Source of the DNA: Blastocrithidia nonstop | Lineage: Eukaryota; Euglenozoa; Kinetoplastea; Trypanosomatida; Trypanosomatidae | Assembly (NCBI GenBank): GCA_028554745.1 | Contig: JAQOTN010000042.1 | Span: 186,001-250,000 of the forward strand | DNA length: 64,000 nucleotides | Reading direction: 5' to 3' | Shown: piece by piece, positions 58,982-64,000 of the stretch | Numbering within the stretch: position 1 is the stretch's first letter | How the letters are laid out: each line of letters starts with the position of its first letter | Program-made: the position numbers and the translations under genes | Notes under the pieces: model-generated | Seen by the model: only the letters and a program-made list of their open reading frames with translations | The model's database searches: none | Told to the model about the DNA's origin: nothing

Positions 58982-61900
58982 TTACTTAATCATTGAGTTG
59001 TGCCTTGATCGGGACATTGACCGAGAGGTATGACCGGTCACTTCTAATGGTCCAACTAATTTTTCTTCATTTACAGACGAGTTGGTTGGCTGTAGGCGTG
59101 AGTTAGAAAGATTATTGTGCATATTCATTTCGTCTTTAACATTACTACCAGATTTATTGTTATTACTAGTGCTGCTGCTGCTACTGCTGCTCTTTGTGTT
59201 GTTCGAGTTGTTACTTGTATTGCGAACATTTGAATAGTGCAAATGTTGATATGGACCTTCAATTGGTTGCATGTTTTCATTTGCTCTCACAATGTTCTTA
59301 TTATTATTGTTTACACTTTATTGCATTTTCTTGTTGTTGTTAGTTTCATTTACATTTTATGTAGATAATTTATTCAATTGAACTGGATTAACAAGTATTG
59401 AAGGTGTAGGAACAGACGGCAGTGGTAGTGGTGTACTAGTAGAACGAAGTTAATTTGATGTATTTGGGAGTAGAGGTGGTAAATTATTATTATTTGTTCG
59501 ATTTGTTAAAGGTAAATGTGGTGGTGGTGGAGTGATTGGCGCATGGGATGAATTAACATTCAACATCGCACTGCTACTTTGATTTGTATTTTACATGGTT
59601 GAGGTATAGGATGGGTACGAGGAGGTAGAGATGGTAGACGATGACGAGTATGAATGAGAGTGGCTGTGATGTTTTCTGTGACGGTGTTTGTGATTATTGT
59701 GAGGTTTATGCTTTTTGCTACTGTGATGACTGTGTGCCCTTTTATGGTTTTATTTATTATCGTTATTTTTGTTACTCTACTATTTATTTTGATGTTTTTT
59801 ATGTTTGCCTGCATTTGCCAATTGATTATTTTGCTATAATAATGGTATTGTTTGTTGTCGTACTTGTGATTGTGGTGGCAAGGAACTTGCTCTACTCGTG
59901 GAATAGCTCTGTGAGTATGAACGACTTTCACTTTCACTGTAATAGCCAGAGTAGCTGCTCTCGGACTAATCATCTTACTTATTTTTATTTTTATTGACAC
60001 GTTGAGTAGTTGTACTGAGCTGTAATGGTTGATACAGTGGTGCGGCTTGATTGGCGATGTTGGCCCTTTGTGCATCTATATCCATATACTTGCCGTTTTC
60101 ATTCTACCGGTTATAATTGACGCCTTTATCTGCTTTATTTAATTTAATTTTGTTATCTTTTGATTTATCTCTACTTTTGTTTTTATTAATACTTTTATTT
60201 CTATGACTTTGATGTCGATGATGATGATGATGATGATTGTGCTTTAATGGTCCACTCTCATGACGTGAGGGAGTAGCGTTGGGCTAATTGGTGCTGGTCA
60301 TCTCCGTAGAATAACTATAACTACCACTACTACTGCTACTTTTACTGGGTTTATTATTATTATTGTTTGCTTGATTTGCCCTTGTTTCATTACTTACCAA
60401 GTTTGATGTTAATGTAGACGAAGATGAAGAAGACGATGTATTTGTAGTTGTTGTAGTCGTGGTGGTAGATGAAGTATCAAAAATGGCATGAGTGTTGCTG
60501 TTGTTATTTGTTTGTCTTCTACTATTTGTATGTTTGTGTATTGCAGACTGTGATGCCTTTTGTGAAGCTTGCGAGGAAAACACCTTTTCATGCACGTGTA
60601 CTTTACCGTTTTCTTTATCATGAATGTTTACTTTGACATGTGTGGTGGTTACCCCATTAGCCAATCCTGGCCCTGTCAAAGATTCCGTAATATTTTTATT
60701 ATTACTTTATGGTGATGTTATTACTTGTTTATTGGAAGAATAACCCTATGAATTATGGACTGTATTCGATGGTGCGCTGGCAGACAAGGGCAACTGTAAT
60801 TATTGATCATGCGGTATACTTGAATTGACAGGAAGCTGTGTTGATTGGGTTTACAAGTGTGACATGTTAGCTGAAGCTGATTGAATATCACTGTTATTGT
60901 AGTGAAGTCGGTACAAGAATCGATCATTGGCTCGAGGAGGCATGTAGGCATTCTCTACTTCATTATTGTCACTATTTATATGATCATTATAATTGTTATT
61001 AGTGGATGAGATATCCGATGAATGTCGAACCGAGGTAGAAATCACACGAGATGTATTCGCGGTGATGGTACTGGCCGAGTTCAGTAGCTATCGATGCTCA
61101 TTATAAACACAGGTTTCATCTTTTTGATTGTTGCTTTTACGAACACAACACCATCGCCAAAGTAAAGTGATTAACACGACAAGTAAAATCACCAAGAAGA
61201 TAATCCCTACAATGAGTAGTGCCAGGTCATCACTGCTTCAGCCATTGCTTCCGCTAATATCACCCGACGCTTGAATGTCAAACCACTGACTGAGTAACAA
61301 GAATGAATGTGCACCTCCTACACCTTCTATATCAAAATTATTATTATTATTATTATTGACACTTAGTACATCATATGGCATGACACACAAAAACAAACTA
61401 CTTACCTCTGGTACTTTTGACAGTGAAAGACGAATTTGTCCAGCTTTATCGGCATCATTGATGGCTTGTAACGAATACGATGGAATCGCATCACACGATC
61501 GGACCGTGTTAAACGTGTAGTTGTGTCGACTGTCTAAACCAGATCCTAGTAATTGTAGTGTTACGGGCTGTTGTGCGATGAACGCTGGTAGTGGACTGAC
61601 AATTTCACTCACGTAAAGCTGAATACCTGCAAATGAAGTTAATTTAATAGATGAAGGTATATAGGTAATGTCAACCCCAAAGGGGTTATCGAGTGTACTG
61701 GCTTGTGTAGATGCTGAGTGTGTCAAGAATGACTTACTGAATGTCATCATTACAGAATTAGTATATGTCTGTAATTGTCTTGTTATTTTCTGTAATACAC
61801 TATTACTGCTATGATATAATGATTCACTATTTTCTTTTTCTTCATGTTATTGTAAAGCAATGACTTTACTTTGTGAAGTTTAATAATGTTTACTGTTAAA

Positions 61901-64000
61901 TGTCTGAGGCATGGCTGGTACCGTCAAGTTAAACGGAATCACATCACTAACAAAGGAACGTGCTGGTAGGTTCACCACGCCTCCATTCTGTAAAACCATT
62001 TCATAATCCTGTACAATGCCGTGAATGTGTGCGTTACTCGCATTTCGTAATGTCAGAGTACACTGCAGTTGACTCTGTGGGGTAAACCAGCGATGTGATT
62101 TTGTGATTGCCGAGTAACACGTTACCGATGAGGTAGACGGTGATGGTGCATCAATGACTGTGAAACTTTGTGGACTACCAACTATTGCATTGAACTATGC
62201 TTAAAGTCCTCTATAATTAATATTATTGTTGGTTTGTGTGTTGCTATTGCTGAGAATCACAATCGATGCATTCACAGATAAATTTCATGCAGGCTGAGCT
62301 GGAATGATAAATTGATAACTTCCACTCTATGTTGCTGGTTTAGCCGGTAGCACTACCGCAGACGATGAAGAAGATGAAGAAGAAGCTAATAAATTTGTGT
62401 TTCTGTTATTATTGTTAATACTAGTAATAGTTTCATCATCATCTACAAAGGTAATTCACACACTAAACGCACTAGGTAACGCGGCAATGTCCGTCAAAAC
62501 ATTATTGATCAACGTTTTGCCTTGTAAGGTACAATAAAGTCCACTGTTAGATCGCACCAATGGTAAATTTGGTAACGGATCGACATCCTCTTGACTCGTA
62601 CTAATGGTGGTGTTGAGATGAACACAGGCAATGGTGCTACCTGTAGACGGAGCCGTAGGGATAAACACCATCATGGGTGAATGGGCCACGTGGTTTGCCT
62701 CATATGGACTTAACGGTAGCACCGTAATCACAATGGCATTAATGTATGGGTCTAAGATCGCACTACGAGATGGGGCAGTTACCTTAAAGTTACACACTGC
62801 GTTATTATTATTATTATTATTATTCTGTACTAAATTGTTATTTTCATTGTAGGATGCTGCATCACTTATGCATGCCGTAGCTGTACCTACATTCACACTA
62901 ATCGAGTAGTCATGCGGTGGAGGCGTTACCAATGAACGTACACTACACATAATGATGTTATCATTATTGTTTTCTTGTTCTGATATGAAATCAGACGGAG
63001 TACACTGCAGTTATGAAACGTTCTGGAATGGTGGTGGGGTAGGGGTAGGACCATCATTGACCTACACCAGCAATGATTGTGTTTGCAGGTGTACATTACC
63101 CAACAGGTACACATCCCCGCGAAGGTAATAACGTCCTTGTGTCGTAATCGCAAGCGAGGTAAACTTAAACATGCTGTCTTTGATATTGTTATACACATGA
63201 CTGTTTAACAAATAGGTCTGTGGGGCTAATACACCATTTTCGTATAATAGTGTGAGGTTAACGGTGGCACCTGGATCAGACGTAGGCAGACTATTGGCAT
63301 TTAACAGTGTTAGTGTGGGCTGCATCGTGCAAATGGAGTTGATGGCACAGCCAGAGGGTTGATTGGTGAAGGCTACCGCAATGGCAGTTCGATTATGTAT
63401 AGTAAATCGCTATGGGAGAAGCAACGATGGGACATAAACGGAACTGGCAGCATCACCATTATTATTCTTTACAGTGCTGTCTTCTGCCTTGAAGCACATG
63501 GCATAGATTCCATCGTGTGCTGGGGTCAGTGTGATTAACGAAGACGTGCCGTCAGAGCTGACACTGCTCATTTTAGTGTAACGAATGTCTTACTGATCAC
63601 AAATATTACTTGACAATGTAAAACCATGCAAAAGAGCCAAATTATCATCATAAATATCCCTCTATTCATTTGTCAACTTCTATATTGCATTCATATCGTC
63701 TTCAAGGTGTAAGTAGGTCTACTCAAAGGGTGAGGTGTGCAGTTAGGATTACAAATTGGCATAGCCTGAGGGCACTGGAATAAATGCGGCAACATTATTG
63801 GCAGACAACGAAGAACCAATAAACTCAAAGGTCATGGGTACATGGGCCAGTGCGGCTGGTCCTACATTAGATACACGGTAGATTGCCGGGGAAACGATAA
63901 ACGGAATGGAGTTAATCAAGACAGGCGTGTGCACAATAAGCGAATCGTCCTTGCCATCGGCGTAGCACAGGACATAGTTGGTAGATAATGTAAACATAAA
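58982..64000 (-). CDS. 3' part of a giant multidomain type I surface protein
   Basis: At least 1,672 residues; the 5' end lies beyond the window. About 920 residues of ectodomain consist of repeated beta-sandwich-like modules of 100-150 residues, each with strands such as TPAHDGIYAMCF, SQLQCTLTLRNA and RYYLRGDVYL, paired Cys and many N-glycosylation sites. Ser/Asn/Thr linkers separate them. A transmembrane helix (LLIVGIIFLVILLVVLITLL, about 61143-61225) follows a TGA-encoded Trp. The cytoplasmic tail of about 720 residues is low complexity: poly-Asn, poly-Ser, poly-Thr, a His run and Ser/Arg repeats. The last residues are HNSMIK, then TAA at 58982-58984 with more TAA beyond. Such proteins are known at the trypanosomatid surface; the modules resemble Ig-like or cadherin-type folds but no family was confirmed. 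Confidence 0.72.

Noticed and set aside
59560-60075. Minus-strand 171-codon frame rich in Lys, Ile and Thr
   Set aside because: It overlaps the low-complexity tail of the giant surface protein in another frame; the surface-protein frame is continuous with the TM helix and ectodomain.
1-64000. tRNA, rRNA, spliced-leader RNA genes or CRISPR arrays
   Set aside because: No cloverleaf-like sequences, rRNA signatures, SL-RNA repeats or regularly spaced short repeats were recognised on either strand by eye. A covariance-model scan would be needed to exclude a single tRNA.

Overview
This window is nuclear DNA of a trypanosomatid flagellate that uses a non-standard genetic code. The best match is a Blastocrithidia-type code (NCBI table 31): UGA is read as Trp, UAG and UAA are read as Glu, and UAA also ends genes. 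Read with the standard code, most of the window looks like short broken fragments. Read with the altered code, it resolves into about 17 long plus-strand genes and one long minus-strand gene, with conserved motifs running straight through the 'stops'. Examples are the LYLEWAP motif of an MRD1/RBM19 protein (Glu from TAA), the KLGQW motif of an ADCK/UbiB kinase (Trp from TGA) and many Glu sites in a PLP decarboxylase. Other trypanosomatid signs are head-to-tail, apparently intronless genes on one strand, T-rich tracts ending in AG before start codons (likely spliced-leader acceptors), and a tandem array of glycosomal glycerol-3-phosphate dehydrogenase ending in the peroxisomal signal AKL. The genome is very AT-rich, and conserved proteins are swollen by Asn, Gln, Ser and Glu runs.

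Layout. Positions 320-45652, plus strand: an MRD1/RBM19 rRNA-processing factor; a giant HEAT protein like the PP2A scaffold; a rhomboid-fold membrane protein (TimRhom-like); a coiled-coil hypothetical; a CCCH zinc-finger protein; two adjacent NHL-propeller surface proteins; an EndoG-type nuclease; a diaminopimelate/ornithine decarboxylase-family enzyme; an ADCK/UbiB kinase; a hypothetical; a CAF-1 large subunit; a quinone oxidoreductase; a pentein (DDAH/amidinotransferase-like); a large glycosylated type I membrane protein; a 1,180-residue coiled-coil protein; and a helical hypothetical. Around 45.65-45.9 kb the transcription directions converge. From 45.7 to 58.5 kb on the minus strand there are four nearly identical G3PDH copies plus one chimeric stub, each followed by about 1.7-2.2 kb of repeated spacer. 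From 58982 to the right edge, minus strand, lies the 3' part of a giant multidomain surface protein.

The genes do not form a pathway; they are an ordinary trypanosomatid polycistronic mixture. The points of interest are the code itself (including eight consecutive 'stop' codons read as poly-Glu), the absence of reassigned codons in G3PDH beside genes full of them, small indels in every G3PDH copy of the array, and a GC-rich foreign-looking patch fused to a G3PDH start exactly where the two transcription units meet. All reading frames were worked out by eye, so end points that depend on which UAA terminates carry some uncertainty.
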